64,000 nt of DNA from Enhydrobacter aerosaccus (lineage in GTDB: Bacteria; Pseudomonadota; Alphaproteobacteria; Reyranellales; Reyranellaceae), in the NCBI GenBank assembly GCA_903832005.1, contig CAIKZO010000065.1:62001-126000 (forward strand), read 5' to 3'. The notes below the pieces were generated by a model. It worked only from the letters and a program-made list of their open reading frames with translations. It did no database searches and was not told the DNA's origin. Below, in pieces: positions 8,365 through 16,239 of the stretch. Each line of letters starts with the position of its first letter. The first letter of the stretch is position 1. Both the position numbers and the translations under genes were made by a program.

Positions 8365-9054
8365 ATGGCCGAGCGCATCCTGATGATCGACGACGACAGC
8401 CGCCTCGCCGGGATGGTCTCAGACTATCTTGGCGGGGCGGGCTTTCGTTTGACTATTACCGGCACCGCGCGCGAGGGCGAGGCGCTACTGAAGCGCGAGT
8501 CCTTCGATGCGGTGATCCTCGACCTGATGCTGCCCGACAGCGACGGGCTCGACCTCTGCCGGCGACTGCGCGCCACCTCCGACGTGCCGATCCTGATGCT
8601 GACCGCGCGCGGCGAGCCGATGGACCGGGTGGTCGGCCTCGAGATCGGCGCCGACGACTACCTCGCCAAGCCCTTCGAGCCGCGCGAGCTGCAGGCCCGC
8701 CTGCGCGCCATCCTGCGCCGCAAGGGCGCGCCCGCGAAGGCCGACACCCTGCACTTTGGCCGCCTCGAAATCGACCGCGCCGCACGCACCGTGCGCCTCG
8801 ACGGCGAGGAGCGGCCGCTCACCTCCTACCAGTTCGCGCTGTTGCTGGCGCTGGCCGAACGCGCCGGCCGCGTGTTGTCGCGCGACGCGCTGATGGACGT
8901 ACTGAAAGGCGAGAAGCTCGAGGCCTTCGACCGCTCCGTCGACGTCCACGTGAGCCGCATCCGCGCCGTCCTCGAAGACGACCCCAAGAAACCCCGCCGA
9001 ATCCTCACCGTCCGCGGAACGGGCTACGTCTTCGCCAAGGAACAGGACCGGTGA
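8365..9054 (+). CDS. OmpR-family response regulator (CpxR-like)
   Basis: The product has 229 residues. Its receiver domain holds the acidic pocket MIDDD (residues 7-11), the phospho-acceptor Asp53 in VILDLMLPD, the Thr in LMLTARG and Lys102 in LAKPFEP. The C-terminal winged helix (about 128-229) carries RPLTSYQFALLLALAERAG and the VDVHVSRIRAVLEDDP recognition region, ending RGTGYVFA. It lies 37 bases after the Spy-like gene. In the related cpxRA order the kinase would follow directly, but here a DUF559 cassette intervenes before the kinase gene at 9530. It probably controls envelope-stress genes, including the Spy-like gene. Confidence 0.9.
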   Translation: MAERILMIDDDSRLAGMVSDYLGGAGFRLTITGTAREGEALLKRESFDAVILDLMLPDSDGLDLCRRLRATSDVPILMLTARGEPMDRVVGLEIGADDYLAKPFEPRELQARLRAILRRKGAPAKADTLHFGRLEIDRAARTVRLDGEERPLTSYQFALLLALAERAGRVLSRDALMDVLKGEKLEAFDRSVDVHVSRIRAVLEDDPKKPRRILTVRGTGYVFAKEQDR

Positions 9055-9089
9055 CGTGTCATACCCGTGTTCCCTCACTCCTCTTCCGT

Positions 9090-9134
9090 TCATGTTCCTC
9101 TCCCCCGCTAGGGGGAGAGGCTAGGTGAGGGGGC
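9090..9134 (+). repeat. Left arm of the DUF559-flanking inverted repeat
   Basis: This 45 bp arm is paired with 9471-9515 (44 of 45 positions match as reverse complement). Inside it a ten-base stem, 9097-9106 with 9111-9120, closes a GCTA loop. It lies 35 bases after the response regulator stop and ends just before the DUF559 start codon at 9136. Confidence 0.85.
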
Positions 9135-9135
9135 A

Positions 9136-9525
9136 ATGAAGAACGACGCCACCTCGTACGCCCGCGATCTGCGCCGCTACGGTAGTCGCGCCGAAAAGAT
9201 CTGCTGGGAACTCCTGCGCGACCGACGCATGGCCGGGCTCAAATTTCGGCGCCAGCATCCGATCGGGCCTTTCTTCGCCGACTTCGCCTGCATCTCTGCC
9301 AAGCTGGTCATCGAGATCGATGGCGACCATCACGCCTTCCAAATCGAAGCCGACCAGCGACGCACGGCGGTCATGGAGCGCCCGGGTTGGCGCGTATTGC
9401 GCTTCTGGGCAAACCACGTCGTCGCCAATCGTGAGGGCGTTTGGGCCGAGATCGAGCAAGAGCTTGCGAAGCCCTCTCACCTAGCCTCTCCCCCTAGCGG
9501 GGGAGAGGAACATGAGAGGCGGTAA
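9136..9525 (+). CDS. DUF559 endonuclease-domain protein (Vsr/PD-(D/E)xK-like)
   Basis: The product has 129 residues, the normal size for this family. It shows the expected pattern YARDLRRYGSRAEKICWELLRD, FRRQHPIGPFFADFAC, KLVIEIDGDHH and GWRVLRFWANHV. The Asp of ADF, the Glu-x-Asp of IEIDGD and the His pair match a PD-(D/E)xK nuclease core similar to very-short-patch repair endonucleases. The last 16 codons (SHLASPPSGGEEHERR) come from the right arm of the flanking inverted repeat. The function of DUF559 proteins is not established; nicking of repeat-derived hairpins is a speculation. It is translated in the same direction as the two-component genes. Confidence 0.85.
   Translation: MKNDATSYARDLRRYGSRAEKICWELLRDRRMAGLKFRRQHPIGPFFADFACISAKLVIEIDGDHHAFQIEADQRRTAVMERPGWRVLRFWANHVVANREGVWAEIEQELAKPSHLASPPSGGEEHERR
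9471..9515 (-). repeat. Right arm of the DUF559-flanking inverted repeat
   Basis: This is the reverse complement of 9090-9134 with one difference. It covers the 3' end of the DUF559 reading frame and stops three bases before the AGAGGCGG ribosome site region of the kinase gene, so kinase translation signals remain intact. Confidence 0.85.
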
Positions 9526-9529
9526 CGCC

Positions 9530-10777
9530 ATGCAGCGGCTGTATCTCCAGTTCTACGTCACGATCATCCTGGTGCTGGCGATCTTCGTGGGCGCGGCGGT
9601 GGTGACGTGGCAATTGGCGGAAGACCAGACGCCGCAATATCTCGATGTCGCGGCGGAGCTGACGGGCGCGCTGCTGCCGGACGCCGATGCGCCGGAGGCC
9701 GACGACCAGCGGGCCATCACCGCGCTCTATCGCAAGCTGAAGTTCGATCTCACGCTCTATCGTGCCGACGGCAGCGTGATCGCGACCGCAGGCCGAGCAG
9801 CGCCGCGGTTCGATCCTTATCGCGCCCGCGTCGGCTGGCGGCGCGGCCGCGACGGCTCGACCTTCACCCTTCAGCTACCGGACGGACGCTGGCTTGTGGC
9901 GCGCCAAGTACGCGAACGGCCTAGTCCAACTCTCTGGATCGCAGGCTTCCTCGTGTTGCTGGCGGGCGCCATCGCGCTCGGCGCGTGGCCGGTGGTGCGC
10001 CATCTCGGCAGCCGGCTCGAACGGCTGAAGGCCGGCGTCGAGCAGTTGGGCGGCGGCAATCTTGGTGCGCGCGTCAAGGTCGAGGGACGCGACGAGGTGG
10101 CCGCACTCGCCGAAAGCTTCAACCGTTCGGCCGGCCGCATTGAGGAGTTGGTGGCGGCGCACCGTCTGCTGCTGGCCAACTGCAGCCACGAGCTGCGCAC
10201 GCCGCTCGCCCGCATTGGCATGGCCGTGTCGCTGCTGGGCGACAGTGCCGATCCCAAGACGCGCGATTCGCTGAAGCAGGATGTGGCCGAACTCGACCTG
10301 CTGATCGACGAAATCCTGTTGTCGAGCCGGCTGGAAGCCGTGCCGGGACTGGAACGCCACGAGCCCGTCGATCTTCTCGCCCTCGCCGCGGAGGAGGCCG
10401 CGCGCTACGACATCGAGGCGTCGGGCGATCCCGTCACGGTCGCGGGCGACCGGCTGCTGCTGCGCCGTGTGGTGCGCAATCTGCTGGAGAATGCGCGGCG
10501 CTATGCCGGCGAGGGGCCGATCGAGATTTCGGTCGCCCATAAGGACGGACGCGCCGTCCTCGACGTGCGCGACCATGGGCCGGGCGTGCCGCTGGACGAG
10601 CGCGAGCGTATCTTCGAGCCCTTCTACCGCATGGCCTCCTCGCGCGAGACCGGACGCGGCGCGGGCCTCGGCCTCGCGCTGGTGCGCGAGATCGCGCACC
10701 GCCACGGCGGCGAGGCGGTTTGCGTGGCGGCAGACGGCGGCGGCAGCCGCTTCCGCATCGACCTGCCCGCCGCGTAG
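9530..10777 (+). CDS. Sensor histidine kinase (CpxA/EnvZ type)
   Basis: The ATG at 9530 is preferred over 9512 because GAGGCGG lies about eight bases upstream and the first residues then lead straight into a membrane helix. The product has 415 residues: helix one at about 8-28, a periplasmic loop of roughly 110 residues, helix two near 140-158 (IAGFLVLLAGAIALGAW), a HAMP region, the HisKA motif SHELRTPLARIGMA with His220, and a HATPase domain with NLLENARRYA, DHGPGVP and GAGLGLALVREI. It should phosphorylate the regulator encoded at 8365. The DUF559 cassette between the two genes may weaken their transcriptional coupling. Confidence 0.9.
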   Translation: MQRLYLQFYVTIILVLAIFVGAAVVTWQLAEDQTPQYLDVAAELTGALLPDADAPEADDQRAITALYRKLKFDLTLYRADGSVIATAGRAAPRFDPYRARVGWRRGRDGSTFTLQLPDGRWLVARQVRERPSPTLWIAGFLVLLAGAIALGAWPVVRHLGSRLERLKAGVEQLGGGNLGARVKVEGRDEVAALAESFNRSAGRIEELVAAHRLLLANCSHELRTPLARIGMAVSLLGDSADPKTRDSLKQDVAELDLLIDEILLSSRLEAVPGLERHEPVDLLALAAEEAARYDIEASGDPVTVAGDRLLLRRVVRNLLENARRYAGEGPIEISVAHKDGRAVLDVRDHGPGVPLDERERIFEPFYRMASSRETGRGAGLGLALVREIAHRHGGEAVCVAADGGGSRFRIDLPAA

Positions 10778-10806
10778 GATGCCCGCCAAAACTGGAGGCG
10801 GCGTCC

Positions 10807-12078
10807 ATGGACTTCACCATTCCCGCGGAGATCGCGGCCTACCTGCACGAGCTGGACGAATTCATCGAGCGCGAGATCCGGCCACTCGAGCGCGAGAACG
10901 ACAACATCCGCTTCTTCGACCATCGCCGCGAGCACGCCCGCACCGACTGGGACAATGACGGCCAGCCGCGCCACGAGTGGGAAGAGCTGCTGCAGGAGAT
11001 GAAGCGCCGCGCTGACAAGGCCGGCCACCTGCGCTTCGGCCTGCCGAAGGAACTGGGCGGCAAGGAAGGCTCCAATCTCGCGATGGCGATCATCCGCGAG
11101 CATCTGGCACACAAGGGGCTGGGGCTGCACAACGACCTGCAGAACGAGAGCTCGATCATCGGCAATTTCCCGGTGGCCCTGCTGCTGCATCGCTTCGGCA
11201 CACAGGAGCAGAAGGACCGCTACATCGAAGGCATGTTCCGCGGCACCGAACGCATCGGCTTCGGCCTGACCGAGCCGCTCCATGGCTCGGACGCGACCTT
11301 CATGGAGACGACAGCCACGAAGCAGGGCAGCGACTGGGCGATCAACGGCATGAAGCGGTTCAACACCGGCATGCACACTGCGACCGTCGACCTCGTGTTC
11401 GCGCGCACCTCGGGCAAGCCCGGCGACGCGCGCGGAATCTCGGCCTTCCTGGTGCCAGTGAAGACACCGGGCTTCAAGATCGAGCACATGTGGTGGACCT
11501 TCAACATGCCGTCGGACCACGCTGAAGTGTCGCTGACCGACGTGAAGGTGCCGGGCTCGACGATGCTGGGCGAGGAAGGCCGCGGCCTCGACGTGGCGCA
11601 AACCTTTGTCCATGAGAATCGCATCCGCCAGGCCGCCTCGAGCCTCGGCGCTGCGCAATACTGCATCGACATGTCGGTGGCCTATGCCAAGAACCGCAAG
11701 GTCTTCGGCAAGGCGCTGGCCACCAACCAGGCGATCCAGTTTCCGCTCGCCGAGCTGCACACCGAGGCCGAGATGACGCGCGGTCTCGTGCGCAAGACCG
11801 CGTGGCATCTCGACCGCGAGCACCATATGAACGTCTCCGAGTGGGTCGCGATGTCGAACTACCGCGCCAACCGTCTGGTGTGCGACGCCGCCGACCGCGC
11901 CATCCAGGTCCATGGCGGCATCGGCTATTCGCGTCACACGCCGTTCGAGCACATCTATCGCCATCACCGCCGCTATCGCATCACCGAGGGTTCGGAAGAG
12001 ATCCAGATTCGCCGGGTCGCCGGCGCCTTGTTCGGTTTCTGGGGCGCGCAAAAAGCATCGACGGCACCCAAATCATGA
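10807..12078 (+). CDS. Acyl-CoA dehydrogenase family protein
   Basis: The product has 423 residues and the full acyl-CoA dehydrogenase layout. The N-terminal helical domain includes FGLPKELGGKEGSNLAMA, the middle beta domain holds GFGLTEPLHGSDATFMETTA (FAD/substrate segment), and the C-terminal helical domain has AVHGGIGYS-like IQVHGGIGYSRHTP and RRYRITEGSEEIQIR. The long N-terminus with DHRREHARTDWDNDG is typical of the larger, less characterised ACAD group in actinobacteria and alphaproteobacteria. It oxidises an acyl-CoA ester at the alpha-beta position with FAD. Its stop overlaps the start of the EamA gene (ATGA), indicating one operon. Confidence 0.88.
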   Translation: MDFTIPAEIAAYLHELDEFIEREIRPLERENDNIRFFDHRREHARTDWDNDGQPRHEWEELLQEMKRRADKAGHLRFGLPKELGGKEGSNLAMAIIREHLAHKGLGLHNDLQNESSIIGNFPVALLLHRFGTQEQKDRYIEGMFRGTERIGFGLTEPLHGSDATFMETTATKQGSDWAINGMKRFNTGMHTATVDLVFARTSGKPGDARGISAFLVPVKTPGFKIEHMWWTFNMPSDHAEVSLTDVKVPGSTMLGEEGRGLDVAQTFVHENRIRQAASSLGAAQYCIDMSVAYAKNRKVFGKALATNQAIQFPLAELHTEAEMTRGLVRKTAWHLDREHHMNVSEWVAMSNYRANRLVCDAADRAIQVHGGIGYSRHTPFEHIYRHHRRYRITEGSEEIQIRRVAGALFGFWGAQKASTAPKS

Positions 12079-12986
12079 CGCCGGAGGCCCGTCGGCGCTG
12101 GACGGGCGAAGGCGTGATGATGGTGACCCTCATGCTAATGGGCTCGAGCTATCCTTTCGCCAAGGAAGTGCTCGGGACCATGAGCCCCCTGCTCTACAGC
12201 GGCTCACGATACCTCATCGCCGGCCTCTTCCTCTTTGCCGTACTCGCCGTGATGCGTCGACCGCTCGCCCTGCCGCGCCGCGACTGGCTGCCGATGATCG
12301 TGCTGTCGATCGTGGGCGTCGCCGCCTTCCAGGCCTTCTGGGGGTTGGGCATGTCGCGCACCGCGCCGTCGATCGGCTCGATCGTGATGACCACGACGAC
12401 CGCCTTCTCGGCCATCCTCGCCTGGATGGGTGGACGGCGGCTGCCGGCGCTGGGCTGGCTCGGCATCGCCGTCGCGTTCGGCGGCGTGGTGATGGTGGTG
12501 AACAACAGCCTGGCCCATTGGACGCTTGCCTTGGACAACATCGACGGCGCGCTGTTCTGGGCGGTCTCGGCCTTCGTCTGGGCGCTCTATGTCGATCGCG
12601 CCACGCCCTACAATGGACGGCTGGGTGGCCTGCGTGTCTTCGCCTGGACAACCCTACTGGGCGGCGCGGTGTTGACGGGCTTCGCGTTCCTCTTCGATTC
12701 GCTCGGGGAATTCGCAGCGCTCAGTGGCCGGCAATGGGGCTACTGGCTCTACACCGCGATCTTCCCGGTGGGTGTGGCGTTCCTGGGCCTCAGCATCGGC
12801 TTCGAGCGGCTCGGCGTCACCCGGGTCATGGTCTACATGTAACTGATCCCGATAGCGGCAGTGGCCCTGTCGGCGGTCTTTTTCGGCGATCCGCTGACCT
12901 CGGCCCGGGTCCTGGGCGGGCTGATCGTGCTGGCGGGCGTGGTTCTGACGCGTGTCGCCCTCGACCGGGCCGCCCGCCTTCTGTAG
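12075..12986 (+). pseudogene. EamA/DMT-family transporter interrupted by an in-frame stop
   Basis: The gene starts at the ATG at 12075 in an ATGA overlap with the acyl-CoA dehydrogenase gene. The first 255 codons encode about eight to nine membrane helices of the drug/metabolite transporter (EamA) family, ending GVTRVMVYM. A TAA follows at 12840-12842, and the same frame then continues for 47 sense codons (LIPIAAVALSAVFFGDPLTS... to ...RAARLL) up to TAG at 12984. That continuation is exactly the last helix pair expected of EamA proteins, so the full gene would be about 303 residues. A single base change in a Tyr or similar codon explains it. The truncated protein lacks the last membrane segments and is probably inactive. 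A sequencing error is the main alternative. Confidence 0.8.
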
Positions 12987-12995
12987 AAGGGGGCC

Positions 12996-13679
12996 GTGAA
13001 AAAAGCCGTCAAAAAGGCCTCTCCGAAGGCCAAAACCGCGGTCACAGCGCCCGCCCTCACCACCCCCAGCCTCACGACTCCAGGCACCGGCGGGCGGCGG
13101 GCGTTCGTCGCGCGCGCGACCAAGGAAACCCGCATTGCCGCCGCCATCAACCTCGACGGCACCGGCAAGTACGACATCAAGACCGGCATCGGCTTCCTCG
13201 ACCATATGCTCGAGCAACTCTCCCGCCACAGCCTGATCGACATCACGCTGCGCGCCGAGGGCGACCTGCACATCGACTATCACCACACGACGGAAGACAG
13301 CGGCATCGTGCTGGGCGAGTGCCTCCAGAAGGCGCTGGGCGACCGCGCCGGCATCCGTCGTTATGGCAGCGCCCAGATCCCGATGGACGAGACGCTAACG
13401 GAGGTCGCGCTCGATGCCTCGAACCGGCCGTACCTGATCTGGAAGGTGAACTTCTCCAAGCCCAAGCTCGGCACGATGGACACCGAACTGTTCAAGGAAT
13501 GGTTCCAGGCCTTCGCGCAGTTGGGTGGCCTCACGCTGCATGTGTGGAACCACTACGGCGACAACAACCATCATATCGTCGAGAGCTGCTTCAAGGGTCT
13601 CGCGCGCGCGCTGCGCGTCGCCTGCGAAGTCGATCCGCGCCAGGCGACGGCGGTCCCGAGCACCAAGGGCGTGCTCTAA
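12996..13679 (+). CDS. hisB: Imidazoleglycerol-phosphate dehydratase
   Basis: The product has 227 residues from a GTG at 12996. It converts imidazole glycerol phosphate to imidazole acetol phosphate in histidine synthesis. Diagnostic blocks are [36 protein letters not shown] (metal-binding His and Glu), [12 protein letters not shown] and [16 protein letters not shown]. Residues 1-35 form a Lys/Ala/Thr/Pro-rich extension that is not part of the standard enzyme, so a later start is possible, although no better start codon with a ribosome site was seen. hisH follows after six bases. Confidence 0.93.
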   Translation: MKKAVKKASPKAKTAVTAPALTTPSLTTPGTGGRRAFVARATKETRIAAAINLDGTGKYDIKTGIGFLDHMLEQLSRHSLIDITLRAEGDLHIDYHHTTEDSGIVLGECLQKALGDRAGIRRYGSAQIPMDETLTEVALDASNRPYLIWKVNFSKPKLGTMDTELFKEWFQAFAQLGGLTLHVWNHYGDNNHHIVESCFKGLARALRVACEVDPRQATAVPSTKGVL

Positions 13680-13685
13680 CTCCTA

Positions 13686-14327
13686 ATGACCGTCGCAATC
13701 GTCGATTACGGCTCAGGCAACCTCCGCTCTGCCGCCAAAGCCTTCGAACGCGCCGCCCGCGAGAGCGGCACGAACGAGCGCGTGATCGTGACGTCGAGTC
13801 CTGCGGAAGTGTCCGCCGCCGATCGCATCGTGCTGCCGGGTGTCGGCGCCTTCGCCGATTGCCGCGCCGGCCTCTATGGCGTGCCCGGGATGGTCGAGGC
13901 GCTGCAGCGCGAGGTGATCGAGCGCGGCAAGCCGTTCCTCGGCATCTGCGTCGGCATGCAGCTGATGGCCACGCGCGGCGTCGAGTACGGCATCCATGCC
14001 GGCCTCGACTGGATCGCGGGTGACGTGGTGCGCATCGAACCCACCGACAAAGCGCTCAAGATCCCGCACATGGGCTGGAACGAACTTCTCGATCTGAAGC
14101 CCCATCCGTTGCTCGACGGCATCGCCGCGCACGACCATGCCTATTTCGTGCACTCCTTCCAGCTTCAGGCGGCAAAGCCGGAAACGGTGCTGGCGCGCAC
14201 CGAATATGGCGGTCCGATTACGGCCGTCGTCGGGCGCGACAATCTCGCGGGCACGCAATTCCACCCCGAGAAAAGCCAGGCCACGGGCCTGCGACTTATC
14301 GGTAACTTCCTGCGCTGGAAGCCCTAA
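13686..14327 (+). CDS. hisH: Imidazole glycerol phosphate synthase glutaminase subunit
   Basis: The product has 213 residues and is the glutamine amidotransferase half of HisFH, feeding ammonia to HisF. The class I triad is visible: Cys88 in GICVGMQLM, and the His and Glu of [11 protein letters not shown] near residue 195. The first block [13 protein letters not shown] and [11 protein letters not shown] are typical of HisH. It lies six bases after hisB. In many alphaproteobacteria hisA, hisF and hisE follow, but here a cyclase gene comes next, so the partner HisF must be encoded elsewhere. Confidence 0.93.
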   Translation: MTVAIVDYGSGNLRSAAKAFERAARESGTNERVIVTSSPAEVSAADRIVLPGVGAFADCRAGLYGVPGMVEALQREVIERGKPFLGICVGMQLMATRGVEYGIHAGLDWIAGDVVRIEPTDKALKIPHMGWNELLDLKPHPLLDGIAAHDHAYFVHSFQLQAAKPETVLARTEYGGPITAVVGRDNLAGTQFHPEKSQATGLRLIGNFLRWKP

Positions 14328-14397
14328 AGAGCGACCCGGTCGGAACGACTGTTCTGCCGCCGCGTTGCAGGTGTGGACGAACAGCCATCGTCCAGCC

Positions 14398-15498
14398 ATG
14401 GAGCGCGCCTTGGAAGCCCCTCGCCTCGAACGCCGGCTCGTCGCCATCCTCGCCGCCGATATCGTGGGCTACAGCCGGCACATGGAGCGCGACGAGACGG
14501 TGGCACTTGCCACTTTGTCCCGCCTGCGCGTCGTTGCAGACGAACTGATCGCGAGCCACAAAGGCCGCATCACGGGTACTGCCGGCGACAGCATCCTCGC
14601 GGAATTCTCCAGCGTCGTGGACGCGCTCGATTGCGCGGTCAAGATCCAGTCCGGCGTGGCCGCTGCCGGCGAGGAACAGCCGCCGGAGCAGCGCATGCAG
14701 TTCCGCATCGGCGTCAATGTCGGCGACGTCATGGTCAAGGATGGCGACATCTTCGGCGACGGCGTCAACATTGCCGCCCGTCTCGAGACGCTCGCGTTGG
14801 GCGGCAGCATCTGCGTGTCGCGCGGCGTGCGCGATCACGTGCGCAAGATGGGCCGCTACGCTTTCGAGGACCTCGGCGAGCAAAGCGTGAAGAACATCGC
14901 CCAGCCGATTCGTGCCTTCCGCCTGCACGGTCTCGAGGAAGGGCCGCCCGATCCGGTGGTGGCCGATCCGCCGCTGGGCCTCGCCGCCACGCCCGCACCG
15001 GCCGTCACGACACCGGCGCCTTTTGAGTTGCCGTTTTGGGATACGATCAAGGAGAGCAAGGACCCGGCCGAGTTCACCGCCTATCTCGAGCAGTATCCCA
15101 ACGGCGTCTTTGCTTCGCTCGCTGAAGCACGTCGCGATGCGTTGCTGGCCGAACAGGCGGTACCGGCAGTCGTGCCGGAGCAGGACCTGGTGACCGTTGA
15201 ACTGGCCTTCTGGGAGTCGATCAAGGAGAGCACCGACCCGGCGGAGTTCGCCGCCTATCTCGTGCAGTACCCGGATGGATCGTTCGCCATGCTCGCCGAC
15301 ACCCGCCGCAAGGCGCTGATGGAGGCGAAGGCCGCCCCCGCCCCGGAGAACGCCGAGGCCGACACGACGGAACTCGCTTTCTGGGACTCGATGAAGGACA
15401 GCGACAATCCGGCGATGTTCACCGCCTATCTCGAGCAATATCCGCACGGTTCCTTCGCCATCCTGGCCAAGGCCCGTATCGACGAGTTCGAAACCTGA
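14398..15498 (+). CDS. Class III adenylate/guanylate cyclase with three C-terminal FW...AYL repeats
   Basis: From the ATG at 14398 the product has 366 residues. Residues 10-185 form a class III nucleotide cyclase catalytic domain: metal Asp21 in LAADIVGYSRHM, Asp64 in GTAGDSILAEF, then FRIGVNVGDVMVKDGDIFGD and GVNIAARLETLALGG with the conserved Asn and Arg. The normal purine-specifying Lys position is not obvious. After an Ala/Pro linker, three copies of a roughly 40-residue unit (ELAFWESIKESTDPAEFAAYL type) begin near residues 208, 264 and 322. Such units occur with TPR- or caspase-linked proteins and probably mediate contacts. No membrane segment is seen. It follows hisH by 70 bases. Confidence 0.85.
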   Translation: MERALEAPRLERRLVAILAADIVGYSRHMERDETVALATLSRLRVVADELIASHKGRITGTAGDSILAEFSSVVDALDCAVKIQSGVAAAGEEQPPEQRMQFRIGVNVGDVMVKDGDIFGDGVNIAARLETLALGGSICVSRGVRDHVRKMGRYAFEDLGEQSVKNIAQPIRAFRLHGLEEGPPDPVVADPPLGLAATPAPAVTTPAPFELPFWDTIKESKDPAEFTAYLEQYPNGVFASLAEARRDALLAEQAVPAVVPEQDLVTVELAFWESIKESTDPAEFAAYLVQYPDGSFAMLADTRRKALMEAKAAPAPENAEADTTELAFWDSMKDSDNPAMFTAYLEQYPHGSFAILAKARIDEFET

Positions 15499-15514
15499 AT
15501 GCGGGCGTCGGTAA

Positions 15515-16228
15515 TTACTTACCGGCGGTGATCCATTCTTCCATCTTGGCCACGGTATCGGCCTCGATGCCGTTGTAGCCATGGTAGGCGAAGGCCTCGC
15601 AATCGTCGCCTGTCGACTTGCCGCCATCCATCTCGATCAGGGTCGTGCCGTACTTGTTGTGATTGGCGGCGCCGGCCGACGGGCTGGTCACCCGGCAGGC
15701 ATCATGCTTGTGCAGGACGACCAGCTGCCGGCTCTTCAGACCCCGCGTGTCGAAGCCCGAGATGCCGCTCATCGATGAATTATGAATGAAGCCCGCGACC
15801 TGGCCGTCGAGCAATGGCGCGAGGCGCATCGTCGACTCCGTGCTGCGCGAGGTGCCGATCACGTAGATCGCAATGTCGGGGTAGCGCTTCTTGAGATCGT
15901 CCGCGATTGCCAGGATGCGGCCGGGCGTCGTTGTGGCATCGGTCGAGGCGGCCACGAACTGCGGCCCCGCGAACAGCGCCCGCGAGCGGATCAGGAAGTT
16001 GCCACCGGAGGCCATGGCGATATTGACCCCCTCCAGGTGCGGATTGAGGCGCCCGTTGCCGCCCGGCATCAGGATGACACCGTAAGCGATCGTGGCCGGA
16101 CTCCGCGTGGTCAGCACGTAGTTGAAAGGATCGCCACCCGCCGGCTGTACCGGCACGAGCTGATCGGCAGCGAAGACGGAAGAGCAGCAGGCGAACAACA
16201 AGCCGATTGCGGCGAGCAATGTCTTCAT
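15515..16228 (-). CDS. Secreted alpha/beta-hydrolase-like protein
   Basis: The ATG at 16228 is chosen because GAGGG precedes it and a clear signal peptide follows (residues 1-20, cleavage near SVFA). The 237-residue product has IAYGVILMPGGNGRLNP, DDLKKRYPDIAIYVIGTSRSTEST, GFIHNSSMSG and a late AFAYHGYNGIE block. The GTSRST segment resembles a G-x-S-x-S nucleophile elbow and the late His could complete a triad, so a serine hydrolase is inferred, but I do not recognise a named family. It lies 11 bases after ftsK on the same strand, in the place where lolA often stands in alphaproteobacteria; it is not LolA. Confidence 0.6.
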   Translation of the reverse strand: MKTLLAAIGLLFACCSSVFAADQLVPVQPAGGDPFNYVLTTRSPATIAYGVILMPGGNGRLNPHLEGVNIAMASGGNFLIRSRALFAGPQFVAASTDATTTPGRILAIADDLKKRYPDIAIYVIGTSRSTESTMRLAPLLDGQVAGFIHNSSMSGISGFDTRGLKSRQLVVLHKHDACRVTSPSAGAANHNKYGTTLIEMDGGKSTGDDCEAFAYHGYNGIEADTVAKMEEWITAGK

Positions 16229-16239
16229 TTTGCCCTCTA

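Larger units (their letters stand above)
9090..9515. mobile_element. DUF559 cassette bounded by a 45 bp inverted repeat
   Basis: A 45 bp sequence at 9090-9134 recurs in inverted orientation at 9471-9515 with a single mismatch in the whole arm. The arms enclose one gene of the DUF559 endonuclease-like family and lie exactly between the response regulator stop (9054) and the kinase start (9530). Each arm also folds on itself: CCTCTCCCCC and GGGGGAGAGG flank a GCTA loop. The right arm encodes the end of the DUF559 protein and supplies bases just before the kinase ribosome site. No transposase is present. I infer an inserted cassette of the palindrome-bounded DUF559 type; target duplication was not found. 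Confidence 0.6.
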
